Origin: Myxococcaceae bacterium
GTDB lineage: Bacteria; Myxococcota; Myxococcia; Myxococcales; UBA5297
Assembly: GCA_017500825.1 (NCBI GenBank)
Contig: JAFVYB010000081.1
Coordinates: forward strand, 1-64,000
DNA: 64,000 nucleotides
Reading direction: 5' to 3'
Within the stretch, counting starts at the first letter, position 1, and the number at the start of each line of letters is the position of its first letter. The notes under the pieces are model-generated. The model did not search any database. It was not told the DNA's origin and was given only the letters and a program-made list of their open reading frames with translations. Positions 34,761 through 44,800 of this stretch are shown here, one piece after another. A program made the position numbers and the translations under genes.

Positions 34761-35402
34761 ATGAACTCCTTTCGCGTCAACGAGATCTTCGAGAGCGTCC
34801 AGGGCGAGACGACCCACGCCGGCCGCCCCTGCCTCTTTGTCCGCTTCACCGGCTGTGATCTGCGCTGCCGCTATTGCGACACGCGCCACGCCTACGACGA
34901 AGGCAGCCTCATGAGCGGCGAGGCCATCGTCGAGAAGCTCCTTGGCTGGCGCACGCGCTTTGTGACGCTCACCGGCGGCGAACCGACCCTGCAGCCCGGC
35001 CTGGCGACGCTCTGCGAGACGCTCATCGAACGCGGCTTCGAGGTCGCCATCGAGACCCACGGCCAGCGCCCGCTCGACCATTTGCCCGCCGCGGTCCGCC
35101 GCATCGTCGACCTGAAGACCCCCGGCTCCGGCAGCGAGGACACGCGCCTTGTCAATCTGGACGCGCTCAGGCCCGGCGACGAGCTGAAGATCGTCGTCAC
35201 CAGCCGCGCCGACTTCGACTGGGCCCGCGCCATCGTCGAGCGCTTCCACCTCGACCGCCGCCTGCCCGTCGTCTTCTCGCCCGCCTTTGGCGAAGTCGAA
35301 CCGCGCGATCTGGTGGCCTGGCTCCTCGACTCCAAACTCGACGCGCGCCTCGGCCTGCAGCTGCACAAGGTCATCTGGGACCCGGCCACCCGCGGCGTGT
35401 GA
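34761..35402 (+). CDS. queE: 7-carboxy-7-deazaguanine synthase
   Basis: QueE is a radical-SAM enzyme that contracts carboxy-tetrahydropterin to 7-carboxy-7-deazaguanine on the way to queuosine. The 213-residue protein is the usual length. It has the 4Fe-4S motif C-x3-C-x2-C at Cys32/36/39 (CDLRCRYC), the N-terminal FESVQGE, and the SAM-binding LTGGEPTLQ. No queC, queD or queF is in the window. The start codon is supported by the family N-terminus (MNSFRVNEIFESVQGE). Confidence 0.95.
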   Translation: MNSFRVNEIFESVQGETTHAGRPCLFVRFTGCDLRCRYCDTRHAYDEGSLMSGEAIVEKLLGWRTRFVTLTGGEPTLQPGLATLCETLIERGFEVAIETHGQRPLDHLPAAVRRIVDLKTPGSGSEDTRLVNLDALRPGDELKIVVTSRADFDWARAIVERFHLDRRLPVVFSPAFGEVEPRDLVAWLLDSKLDARLGLQLHKVIWDPATRGV

Positions 35403-35525
35403 TCGCGCGCCTGCCGCGCCGCTCCCGCGAAATCGCCCGGACGCCTGCGCGCCGAATGTCGGCCTTCGACTTGCGCGCGCGCTTTGGCGACGTATGGGGC
35501 GACGCCTTTCTCGTCCGACGCCCCG

Positions 35526-38090
35526 ATGTCCCTCCTTCGCCGCCTGCGCAGAGCCAGACGCTTCCTGGCCGCCATCCCCTGGGAACACCGCCTCTCCCAG
35601 ATCGGCCAAGCACTCCTCGTCCTCGCGCTCTTTTTCTGTCCGCTCGCCCTTGGCGGCGCGCGCCTGTGGGCCGTGGCCGTGGCCTTTGTCCTCGCCTGCG
35701 CCTCCCTCGCCGCGCTCGCCCTCTCGCGACACCTCGAACAGCGCCGCCTCGTCCTGCCGCTCTTCGCTCTCCCCCTCGCCGCCGCCGCGATCGCCTGCGC
35801 CCTTCAGCTTTGCCCGCTGCCGCCCGGCCTCATCGCCCTCGCCGCGCCCGCGACGCACGCGCTCTTCACCTCGTCGCTTGAGCCCCTCGGCCTCTACCCG
35901 GCCTGGCGCCCGCTCTCGCTCGATCCGCCCGCCACTGCCCGCGCCCTGGTCACGCTGCTCTGCTGCCTCAGCGCCTTTGTCGCCGCCGCCCAAATCGCCA
36001 CCTCCTCGCGCGGTCGCGCCCTTCTCAACGCCACTATTGGCCTGAGCGCCCTGACCGTCGCCCTCATCGGCTTCGGACACGCCCTGGCCCACGCGCGCGC
36101 CCTCTTCGGCGCCTTCAGCTACGCCCAGGCCTCGCCCCCCTTCCTCTCCACCTTCGGCAATCCCAACCACCTGGCCGCCTTCCTCACCCTCGGCGCCCTC
36201 TCGCTCAGCTCCCGCGCCCTCAACGCCACCGAGACTGGCAGGCGCTTTGGCTGGTGGCTGGCCTACCTCGCCGTCGCCGTCGCCATCTTCCTCAGCCTCT
36301 CGCGCGGCGGGATCATCGCCTTTGTCATCGGCCAGGCGCTCCTCCTCTGGAACCACCGCGTCCTCGACGCCGACGCGCGCCACGACTCGGGCGGCCACCG
36401 TCGCCTGCTCGCCTTCCTCGGACTCGGCACAGCGCTGGCCTGCGCGCTCTACATCGCCGCGCAAAAACTCATCGGCGAATGGGCCACCCTGACCTCGCTC
36501 GACGGCCTGACCCACGCCAAGCTCCCGCTCCTCACCGCGACACTTCCGCTCATCCAGGCGCACTGGCGCTTCGGCGTCGGCAAGGGCGCCTTTGAGCCGG
36601 CCTTCGCCAGCTTCATCCCGACCTCCACCAGCGGCGCGCGGACCTTCACCCACCCCGAAAATCTGCCGCTTCAATGGATGGCCGACCTGGGCGTCGTGCC
36701 CGCCGCGCTTCTCCTCATCGGCGTCGCCTTCGCCTTCTGGAGGGGATGCCGCAGCGCTCACCGCGATTGTCTGCGATGGGGCGCGCTGATCGCCGTCCTC
36801 ACCGCCGCGATCCACGACCTCGCCGACTTCAGCCTCGAATTTCTCGGCACGGCCCTGCCCGCCACCGCGCTCTTCGCCCTCGGCACAGCCCACCGCCACA
36901 ACCGCCGCCAGATGGCCGCGACGCTCGCCCTCGCCCTGACCGCGATCACTTTCGCCCTCGGCCTGACGAGCCTCTCCTTTGCCCGCCACGACCTCAGAAG
37001 CGACAGCGCCGCCCTCCTCGCCGCGCCCCAGATCGACCGCGCGCGCCTCCGCCAAGTCATCGCGCGCCACCCGGCCGATGAGTTCCCCCGACGCGTCGCC
37101 GCCGCCCACGCCCTGAACGCCACTCGCCCCGCCGAAGCCCTCTCCTGGTCCGGACAGGCCATGCGCCTCTTCCCCGCGCTCGCCTCTCCCCACGCCCTCG
37201 CCGCGCGCGCCCTCGAACGCATGGGCGCCTTTGCGCAGGCCGCCACCGAATGGACCCTGGCCCTGGAGCGCGGAGACCAACGCGCCGCAGCCGCGCTCGC
37301 CGACCTCTTTGCCCGCGACCGTTTGCCCGCCTCTGACCTCGTCCGCCTCGCCCCCGCCGACCCCGCGCTCGCCCTCTTTCTCGCGCAGCGCCTCGCCGAC
37401 CGCCGCCGCGACAGCGACGCGAACGCCCTCCTCGACCACCTCGACCACGCGAACGAAACGACCGACGCGACCGCCCTCGACCGACTGCGCCTGCGCGCCC
37501 GCCTCGCCGAGCGCCGCAGCGACAGCGACGCCCTCCTTGAACTGGGCCCCAAAATCACCGCCCTCGAAGGCCCGGACAGCCACACAGGCCTCCTCTTCGA
37601 AGTGAGCGCCCTCAGATTGCGCGGCGACATCGACGCCGCCCGCCGTCGCCTGAGCGACCAGCTGACGCGCCTGCCCACCGCCGCCGTGGCGCTCAGACTC
37701 GCCGAATTGGAACTCAGCCAGGGCCAAAGCGCCGCCGCCCGCGAGGCGCTGCGCCAAATTCCCGCCACCATGACCATCGATGAGCGCGTGCGCGCCCTCG
37801 CCTTCGAATCCGCCGCCTTCCGCCGCGATGGCGCCCACGCCAAGGCGCTCACACCCTTGCGCACAGCGGTCAACCTCAAGCCCAAAGACGTGAACCTGCG
37901 CCTCAAGTTTGTCGAAGCGCTGGAGCGCGCCGGCCGCCTGGAAGAAGCCCTGCGGGAGCTCGTTGTCTGTCGGGACAAATCACCGCGCGGACCAAACCGC
38001 GAACAAATCGAATTAATTGAACAAAGAATTCTGCAAAAACACGATCAGCGCACGCATGCGGCGCGAAAGAAATCCCTGGGAATCGACTAA
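35526..38090 (+). CDS. O-antigen ligase family protein with C-terminal TPR region
   Basis: The 854-residue protein has about 12 membrane helices in the first ~470 residues with Wzy_C signatures (TFGNPNHLAAFLTLG, LSLSRGGIIAF, FGVGKGAFEPAFASF), then ~370 residues of TPR-like helices (AAAHALNATRPAEALSWSG, ALRLAELELSQGQSAAAR). Family members with TPR tails polymerise or ligate glycans at the periplasmic face. No glycosyltransferase is adjacent. ATG 35526 (MSLLRRLRRARRF) was chosen; a TTG 42 bases upstream is possible. The end of the gene has AT-richer codons than the rest. Confidence 0.85.
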   Translation: MSLLRRLRRARRFLAAIPWEHRLSQIGQALLVLALFFCPLALGGARLWAVAVAFVLACASLAALALSRHLEQRRLVLPLFALPLAAAAIACALQLCPLPPGLIALAAPATHALFTSSLEPLGLYPAWRPLSLDPPATARALVTLLCCLSAFVAAAQIATSSRGRALLNATIGLSALTVALIGFGHALAHARALFGAFSYAQASPPFLSTFGNPNHLAAFLTLGALSLSSRALNATETGRRFGWWLAYLAVAVAIFLSLSRGGIIAFVIGQALLLWNHRVLDADARHDSGGHRRLLAFLGLGTALACALYIAAQKLIGEWATLTSLDGLTHAKLPLLTATLPLIQAHWRFGVGKGAFEPAFASFIPTSTSGARTFTHPENLPLQWMADLGVVPAALLLIGVAFAFWRGCRSAHRDCLRWGALIAVLTAAIHDLADFSLEFLGTALPATALFALGTAHRHNRRQMAATLALALTAITFALGLTSLSFARHDLRSDSAALLAAPQIDRARLRQVIARHPADEFPRRVAAAHALNATRPAEALSWSGQAMRLFPALASPHALAARALERMGAFAQAATEWTLALERGDQRAAAALADLFARDRLPASDLVRLAPADPALALFLAQRLADRRRDSDANALLDHLDHANETTDATALDRLRLRARLAERRSDSDALLELGPKITALEGPDSHTGLLFEVSALRLRGDIDAARRRLSDQLTRLPTAAVALRLAELELSQGQSAAAREALRQIPATMTIDERVRALAFESAAFRRDGAHAKALTPLRTAVNLKPKDVNLRLKFVEALERAGRLEEALRELVVCRDKSPRGPNREQIELIEQRILQKHDQRTHAARKKSLGID

Positions 38091-38179
38091 AGGATTCAGC
38101 GCTTTATTGTTTTTTTGCGCCGCGCCCGAATGGAAATGCGTCTTTTTAAATTAAAGACGCGCGTCGAGGCGCGACAATA

Positions 38180-38217
38180 AAAGAAACCCCCGTCCGGAGA
38201 GATTTCCGAACGGGGGC
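38180..38217 (-). terminator. Terminator of the Cys-rich lipoprotein gene
   Basis: On the minus strand CCCCCGTTCGGA pairs with TCCGGACGGGGG (small bulge) and is followed by TTTCTTTTATT. Confidence 0.8.
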
Positions 38218-38277
38218 AAATCATCTCTCAATTCAATTCAATCGAGTGGACTGAATGAATTCAGAGAAACCGCGCTC

Positions 38278-40503
38278 TTACTGGCAGGTATTCGTCGTGG
38301 TCGAGCTGTTGCGCGGCTGTGGGGTCACCGAGGTGACGGGGTACGTCGTGTTGTTATTGAGATCCGTCACAGGATTGGCCGTGACGACAACGTCCGTCAC
38401 GCTGGCGGCGGCGCAGCCATTCGCCGAATAGAAGATTTGATTCGACGGCAACGTGGGCAGCTGGGAGCCGCAGACGCTTTCGCCGCCATAGACAAAGAGG
38501 ATGCCCTGCTCGGCGGTCGGGCATTGGGTGCCGACTTTGTCGCCTTCTTCATCCGTGGCGTCGTTGAGCGTGGCGTTGGTGATGCCTTTGACAGCGATGA
38601 GAACCTTTGCGCCTTCCGGTGAAAGCTGAAGGCCGGTGCCTTTATTCATTTTCAAATCAGGCTCGGGAATGTCCTGTTTGTCGTCGCCGATCTTGTTGGC
38701 CGTATCATCCGGGGACCTTTCGCCGATGAGGAAGTAGCCGCCGGCGGGAATGCTTGTCCCCTCGGGAACGGACTTGTTGCTCTTCAGCTGCCAGCTCTTA
38801 CCGGAGCCATCGACCGCCTCGACCAAGACGCTCCAGCCGGAGATGTCGACGGCTTCGGAGCCGGTGTTGTGCAGCTCGATGAAGTCCTGGTGGAAGGCTT
38901 CGCAGGTGGCGGTGCCGAGAAGGGTGGTGGGGCCCATATTCGTCGGATCGCAGAGTTGGTTGCTCTCGCCCGTGCCGCCGCCCGCGTAGAGCGCCGAGAT
39001 GATGACGCCGCCGCTGGGAGTGGCCGCCTGGCAGTTGCCGTCGTCGATCGTGATCTCGAACGGGCCGCGGTCGTAGTTGGTCGAGTCCCAATCGCCGCCA
39101 TCGACGACGACGTAATAGGTGTGACCACTGGTGGCGGTGAAGGTGACGCTCTCACCATCGCAGTAGCTGCCGTTGTTGCTCTGTTTGAAGGCGGTGCGGC
39201 TGTTGAGCGCGGTGAGGACGTAGAGGACGAGGTCGTAGCCGTCTTTGCCATCGACGCAGCGCTCGTCGTTGAAGGGGACGGCGGAGATGGTCACCGTGCC
39301 GTTGGCCGTGGCCGTGTAGCTGTAGACGACCTCGGGGGCCGTGAACTCGTAGCTGGTGAAGCCCTCGCCGAGGACCATGACGCTCGACGCGCCGTTCGCC
39401 GAGGTGTCGCCCCTGGTCGCGGTGCAGGCGGTCAGTTCGATGGGCGTGGGCAGGGTCTCGCAGGTCTGCTGGATGTAGGTGTTGTTGCCGCTGCCACCAA
39501 TCGAGCCGGAGCAGATCTGGCCGCTCGCGCAGGTGCCGCAGTCGACGTTCTTGACGTTGCCGCAGCTGTCGCGACCAGAGGCTGTGCCGCACTCGGTGTG
39601 GAAGTTGGCGCAGAACTGCTGGTCGCTGATTTCCTCGGGGACGCACTCGGTGTCGAGGCAGCGCAGGTAGCTGTCGGAGGTTTCGTCGAGGTTGCACTCG
39701 GTGCCCTCGCGGCATTCGGTGCCGCAGTTGACCATCACGGTGCCGCCGCAGCCGTCGTCGCGGGCGATCTTGCCGCCGCACTCCCAGTAGTTGGGCGCGA
39801 CTCTGCAGTAGTGGGCGTAGGCCGTGTTCGCGTTGAAGGGCTCGCAGCTGCTGACGCAGGTGTTGGTCGAGGTGTTGCAGACGAGGCCATCGGCGCAGGG
39901 ACAGGTGATCTCGATGTTGGCGCAGCCGTTGTTGACGCGCAGCGTGCCGCACTCGGTCAGGCCCTCAGCGTTGCCGCAGTGCTGGGCGATGAGTTCCTCG
40001 TCGGTGATGGTCGGGGTGCAGGTCTGGGAGATGCACTGGCCGCTGGCGTCGCAGGCCATGCCGTCGCCACAGGTGCCGCAGTTGATGGTGAGACCCTCGC
40101 AGCCGTCGGCCACGGTCAGGGCGCCGCACTGGGTCTTGCCCTCGCCCTCGCCGCAGTGGGTGGCGATGGCTTCGTCGCGGGTGATGAGGGGGACGCAGCC
40201 CACGTCGCCGGCGTGGACGCAGACGTTGGAGGCATTGCAGGCCTCGTTGCCCGTGCAGGCGCCGCAGTCGATGGTGAACGTGCTCTCGCAGCCGTCGGGC
40301 ACGCTCAGGGCGCCGCATTCGGCCAGGCCCTCGCCGCAGTTCGCCGCGATGGCCGCTTCGGTGGTGATGGGGGTGCAGGTGGTGCCGGGATCGACGACGC
40401 CGCTGTCGGGCGTTCCCTCGGGCTCGCTTTCGTTGCTGCAGCCGAGGAAGGCCGGGGTGGCGATGAGGCTCAGAGAGCCGATGAGAATCAGGAGTCGTTT
40501 CAT
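38278..40503 (-). CDS. Large Cys-rich lipoprotein with C-terminal lamin-tail (LTD) domain
   Basis: The 741-residue protein has a lipobox (FLGC, Cys22). Residues about 40-335 form five to six Cys-rich modules with a shared pattern (AECGALSV-DGCE---IDCGACTG; TQCGALTVADGCE; TECGTLRVNNGC), the kind of repeat common in myxobacterial surface lipoproteins. A beta-sandwich follows, possibly PPC-like (TVTISAVPFNDERCVDGKDG, GHTYYVVVDGG). Residues about 560-640 form an LTD domain (FIELHNTGSEAVDISGWSV). It is probably exposed on the outer membrane; the function is unknown. Its transcript ends at 38180-38217. Confidence 0.83.
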   Translation of the reverse strand: MKRLLILIGSLSLIATPAFLGCSNESEPEGTPDSGVVDPGTTCTPITTEAAIAANCGEGLAECGALSVPDGCESTFTIDCGACTGNEACNASNVCVHAGDVGCVPLITRDEAIATHCGEGEGKTQCGALTVADGCEGLTINCGTCGDGMACDASGQCISQTCTPTITDEELIAQHCGNAEGLTECGTLRVNNGCANIEITCPCADGLVCNTSTNTCVSSCEPFNANTAYAHYCRVAPNYWECGGKIARDDGCGGTVMVNCGTECREGTECNLDETSDSYLRCLDTECVPEEISDQQFCANFHTECGTASGRDSCGNVKNVDCGTCASGQICSGSIGGSGNNTYIQQTCETLPTPIELTACTATRGDTSANGASSVMVLGEGFTSYEFTAPEVVYSYTATANGTVTISAVPFNDERCVDGKDGYDLVLYVLTALNSRTAFKQSNNGSYCDGESVTFTATSGHTYYVVVDGGDWDSTNYDRGPFEITIDDGNCQAATPSGGVIISALYAGGGTGESNQLCDPTNMGPTTLLGTATCEAFHQDFIELHNTGSEAVDISGWSVLVEAVDGSGKSWQLKSNKSVPEGTSIPAGGYFLIGERSPDDTANKIGDDKQDIPEPDLKMNKGTGLQLSPEGAKVLIAVKGITNATLNDATDEEGDKVGTQCPTAEQGILFVYGGESVCGSQLPTLPSNQIFYSANGCAAASVTDVVVTANPVTDLNNNTTYPVTSVTPQPRNSSTTTNTCQ

Positions 40504-40640
40504 GTGGGACCTCTGGTGAGTGGCCCCTTGGAGAGGGGCGCGGGAAAAATCGGGGGGGCGTCTTTAGGCGAGCGGTATCGTTTGCAAAAGCCCTCTTTCG
40601 AGAGGTGGCCGAGTGGCATGGCGGGCGCCAGATTTGACCG

Positions 40641-41489
40641 ATGCGCGTGCTCTATCTCGAAGGCGACGGCGCGGCCGGGCGCTACCTCGGCGGGACGTTT
40701 CGCAAGATGGGCGTCGACCACCACCTCACCCTGCCCGGGGAATCACCGCCCCAGTCGCTCGGCGGGTTTCAGGCGGTGATCGTCTCCAACTTCCCTCGGC
40801 TGCTGATTCAGGAGGCGGAGGCCTCGATCGCGCAGGCGGTCGCGCGCGCGGGGATGGGGTTCCTCATGGTCGGCGGGCCGCACGCGTTTGGGCGCGGAGG
40901 CTATGTCGAAGACGCGTTGGCGGCGCTTTTGCCGGTCGAGACAAGGGCGGGTGACGATCGGCGCAGGCTTTCGGGCGGCGCGTTGGTGGAGGTGAGGCGT
41001 CCACGGCATCCGCTGCTGCGCTCTCTCAGGTTTGACGAGCCGCTGTCGGTGATGGGGTTCAATCGGCTGCGGCGGCGAGCGGGGACGACTGAACTTTTGA
41101 GCGCGCGGGCCATCGCTCGGGTCGACGCGGCGGGCGTTCACCTGGCTGCCCAAGGCGCGCCTTTGCTCGTGGTGCGCGAGTCCGCGGATGGGGTGAGCGG
41201 GCGCGTGGCGGCGCTGGCGACGAGTCTTTCTCCACCCTGGAGCGGCGGTCTGACCGAGTGGGGCGCGCGGCGGCTGTCGATCGACGCCCAGACAGAGGTC
41301 GGCGAGGGCTACGCGGTCTTTGTCCTCAACCTGGTGCGCTGGCTGTGCGGCGAAGAGGTCCTCTTTCGCGGTGAGGAGCAGACTGTCGAGGCGCCCGGAC
41401 AGAGACTGGACGAGATGTCGCCCGAGGTGCGCGCCAACCGCCCGAGGCCAGAGAGGGAACTCAGCGATCCGCCGGCGCCGACCTGGTGA
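40641..41489 (+). CDS. Glutamine amidotransferase-like protein (DUF1355/PF07090 type)
   Basis: The 282-residue protein resembles the class I glutamine amidotransferase-like family: a Rossmann-type start (MRVLYLEGDGAAGRYLG), then FLMVGGPHAFGRGGYVEDALA where true amidotransferases have the nucleophile elbow, and RVAALATSLSPPWSGG. No catalytic Cys is present at the elbow (GGPH), so amidotransferase activity is doubtful. In related genomes such proteins occur beside von Willebrand factor A-domain proteins, which are absent here. Its 3' end overlaps the convergent membrane-protein gene by 29 bases. Confidence 0.78.
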   Translation: MRVLYLEGDGAAGRYLGGTFRKMGVDHHLTLPGESPPQSLGGFQAVIVSNFPRLLIQEAEASIAQAVARAGMGFLMVGGPHAFGRGGYVEDALAALLPVETRAGDDRRRLSGGALVEVRRPRHPLLRSLRFDEPLSVMGFNRLRRRAGTTELLSARAIARVDAAGVHLAAQGAPLLVVRESADGVSGRVAALATSLSPPWSGGLTEWGARRLSIDAQTEVGEGYAVFVLNLVRWLCGEEVLFRGEEQTVEAPGQRLDEMSPEVRANRPRPERELSDPPAPTW

Positions 41490-41862
41490 GCCTGCGCTCC
41501 AGCCACAGCAGGAAGATCGAGAAGATCGTCCCCAGCAGCATGGTCTGGACAAAGATCAGGGCCACGGTCAGCGCGGCCAGAAGACAGCGATTCCAGAAGG
41601 GTGTGAGCGCGCCGAGGACGGTCTGTTCGACGTAGAGATCGATGAAGCCGGTCAGTCTGAGGAAGGTGATGGGCAGGCCGTCGAGGAAGTTTTGCAGATT
41701 GTCGCCCGCCTTCAGGTCGCCGAGGCGCAACAGCTCCGAGAGGATGCCGAGCAAGAGGTAGCCGCAGCAGATCCAGAAGGACTGCCGCAGCACGACGCGA
41801 AGGAGCGCCCTGAATGATTGTGGCGCGGCGCTGTCGGCTGTCGCGCCTGCCTCATCGCTCAC
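41461..41862 (-). CDS. Small membrane protein with three predicted helices, unknown function
   Basis: The 133-residue protein has hydrophobic segments at about 28-45 (FWICCGYLLLGILSELL), 60-75 and 92-122 (LLAALTVALIFVQTMLLG). No family was recognised. Its ATG overlaps the stop of the 1411-residue TPR gene by 4 bases (ATGA), so the two are translated together; it may anchor or assist that protein. The 3' end runs into the convergent amidotransferase-like gene. Confidence 0.72.
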   Translation of the reverse strand: MSDEAGATADSAAPQSFRALLRVVLRQSFWICCGYLLLGILSELLRLGDLKAGDNLQNFLDGLPITFLRLTGFIDLYVEQTVLGALTPFWNRCLLAALTVALIFVQTMLLGTIFSIFLLWLERRLTRSAPADR

Positions 41863-44800
41863 TTCTTCGACCTCTTCTTGGCCGCCTGCTTACCCTTGGA
41901 CTTGCCCTTGGTCGCCGCCTTCGACTTCGCGTCCGACTTCTCTTTCGACTTCGCCTCGACCTTGGCCTTGTCGCCAGACTTCGCATCCGACTTGTCCGCC
42001 GCGTGGTCGGCGACATTGGCGGGGGCGTTGGAGAGCCGGGCGACAGCCGCTGCGGCGTCGTCGGCGATCGGTCCCTTGGGCGAGAGACGACGGGCGGTGT
42101 CGAGGCTCTTTTGCGCGCGTTCGCGATCTGTTCCCGCGAGCGCCACGCCGAGTTCGAGATGCGCCCGCGCCATCGCGGGTTCGAGGCGAAGTGCGCGCTC
42201 GATCGACGTTTGGACCGTGGCCGCATCGCCGAAGAGTCGCTCCGCGCCCGCCTTGGCCAGCTGCGCCTCGGGGGCGAGGCTGTAGGCCTCCAGCGCTTTG
42301 TCCGCCTGATTGCGCGCCTGATTTTTCTTTTTGGCGGCGACGAGGAGCAGGGCGTGGACCGCGAAGACGCGCGCGCGAACTTCAGCGTCGACAGGCGTCG
42401 TGGCCTCCGCCTTGCCGTCGGAAATGGCCTTGACGAGGGCGTCGATCTCTTTTGGCAGGCCCGCGCGTTCCTTCTTGTCGCCAGCGGCGATGGCGATCTC
42501 GGCGAGACCCACGCGCGCGCGCAGTTCGTCCTCGTCCCGCTTGCGCGCCGCCTCGTAGAGCGCCTTGGCCCCGGCGAAATCGCCCTGTCGCAGCAGTCGA
42601 TCGGCCAGGTCGAGGCGCGTGTCGGCGTTGCCGGAGCGCAGCCGCTTGAGGTCGGCCCGGGCCTGCCCCATCTCGCCGCTGAGGGCGAAGAACTGCACCG
42701 AGGCCAGTTGCACCGCCGGATCTTTGCCGTCAGCCTTGCGCGCCCGCGTCAGGGCACGTCGGGCGGCGTCGAGATCGCCCTTGAGGAGTTTGAGGCGCAG
42801 GTCGGCGAGCAGGATTTCCGTGTCGGGCCTGTCGTCGAGCACCGGATCGAGCGCGCTTTCCACCGCCGCCAGATCGCCGAGGAGGAAGAGCGACTCGACG
42901 AGCGCCAGGCGCGCTTCCAGATGGAAGGGATTGATCTTCAGGGCGCTGTCGAGCTGCTTGCGCGCCTCGTCCACCTGCCCGCTGAGCAGCTGATGCCGAC
43001 CGAGGACACAGCGGCTCTCGTAGTCGCGCAGATCCTTGGCGATGGCGGCCATGAGCGCGGCGTGCGCCTCTTTTTCCTTGCCCTGCCGCAACAGAAGCCG
43101 CCCCGTCGCCGACTGCGCCAGCGACCAGAAGCGATTCTTGGGGCCGATGTTGGCGAGGATGCCCAGCGAACGATCCACGGCGGTCTCGGGATCGAGCCGC
43201 GCGTCGATCAGGGCCAGATAGACAACCGCCTGCGCGGGCAGGTTTTGGCCACTGGGCGCGGTCGAGATGAGGACGCTCTTGGCGCGCTCCAGGCGGTTCA
43301 ACTCGTAGAGGGCGATGCCGTGGAGGATCTGCAGATCGCGGCTGCCCTTGTAGCGCTCGCTGACCTTGAGCGCCTCGCGCGGACGGCCCTGAAGCAGCAG
43401 CGCGCGCGCGTGGAGGACTTTGTAACGCGCGTTTTTGGGGGCTCTCTTGGAGAGGGAGGCGAAGACTTTGGCCGCTTCGTCATGGCGGCCCGACAGCATG
43501 TGCGCCTCGCCCAACGCCCGCTGAAACTCGCCCCGCCGCTTCTCGTGCCGCTCGGCGCCCGCCATGAGGATCTCGACGGCTTTTTCGCCTTCGCCAACGC
43601 GCGCGCGCAGCTGTCCCTCTGCGAGATCGAGTTGCGGCAGCAGCGCCTCCGGCCATGGCGTGGAGGTCTTGGCGGCGGCCTCGTAGCTCTCCCGGGCCTT
43701 TTGCAGGCGCGCGAGGTGTTCCCTGTCGTCCTCGATCGTCTGATCGCGGCGCATCAGGGCCGCCTCGGTGAGGCCAAGGATGGCGCCGACGTGGTTGGGC
43801 GAAATCTGCTGGGCGCGCTCGAACATGGCGAAGGCGCGGTCGGCGTCGGCGCTCTGCGAGGCGATGGCCGGGCGCAGGAGGCTCTGTCCCGAGGCGAGCA
43901 GCGTCTCGACGTGCGAGGCGTCCTCCGTCAGCGATTGCGTCAGGTGGCGGCTGGCGTCGTCCAGCTTCTTCTGGGCGATGAGGCGCTCGGCGAGGAGCAG
44001 ATGGACCTCGGCGCGTTCAAACCCGGTCTTCAGCGCCTTCACGTCGAGCTTGGCCAGCTTGGCGATCGCCTTGCTCTTCGTGATCTTCTGGTCGCGGTCT
44101 TCGAGTCGGTAGTCGATGGCCAGCGCCAAGCCCGGCGCGTGGGCGCGAATCGTCTCCAGATGCTTCTCCGCCTCGGCGCGATCCTCGGCGCGGCCGCCAA
44201 AGCTGTGGAACAGGGCGGCGTGGGCAAAGGCGCGGGTCGTCATGGCGTCGAGATCCGCGGCGTTCTCGTCGAGGAGGCGCTCGGAGAGCTCGATGGCGTC
44301 GCGGTAGGCCTGCGGCGTGGCCAGCGGCAGAGCGCGCGCGGCGTCGGCCCGCCATTGACCGACTCGCGTCCCCTGAGTCTCGCGTGAGCTCTTCTGGAAG
44401 ACGTAACTTCCGGCGGCGGCGACGGCGATGAGGGCGAGCGCGCCAGCCATTTTGGGCCAGTGGCGGCGCAGGAAGGTCGGCTTGGGCTGTGTCAGGAGCT
44501 TTTCGCGCAGCTCTCGCTCGTATTCGCGCGCGATCTCCTCTGCTGTCTGCGCCGTCACCATCACGCTGGGCACCTGGGCCGGGCGGGGCGGCGTCGAGGG
44601 CACAAACTCCGCGGGCAAGTCGTCGAGCAGGCCTCCGCGCCTGGGTGTCGCGGGCTTGAGTGTGACCGGTGGCAGAGGCGGCGGCGCGCCTTTGGGCGGC
44701 AGAGGTGGCGGCGCGGCGAGGCCCATGTCCGGCGTGGCGCTTTTGGGCGGCAGGGGCGGCGGCGTGGCGAACGCCTGCGATTCGATCTCGGCGTCGGGAT

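Noticed and set aside
34638-37838. 1066-residue open frame on the minus strand
   Set aside because: Lies antisense to queE and the O-antigen ligase gene; Gly/Glu/Arg-rich low-complexity translation typical of GC-rich shadow frames; no domain.
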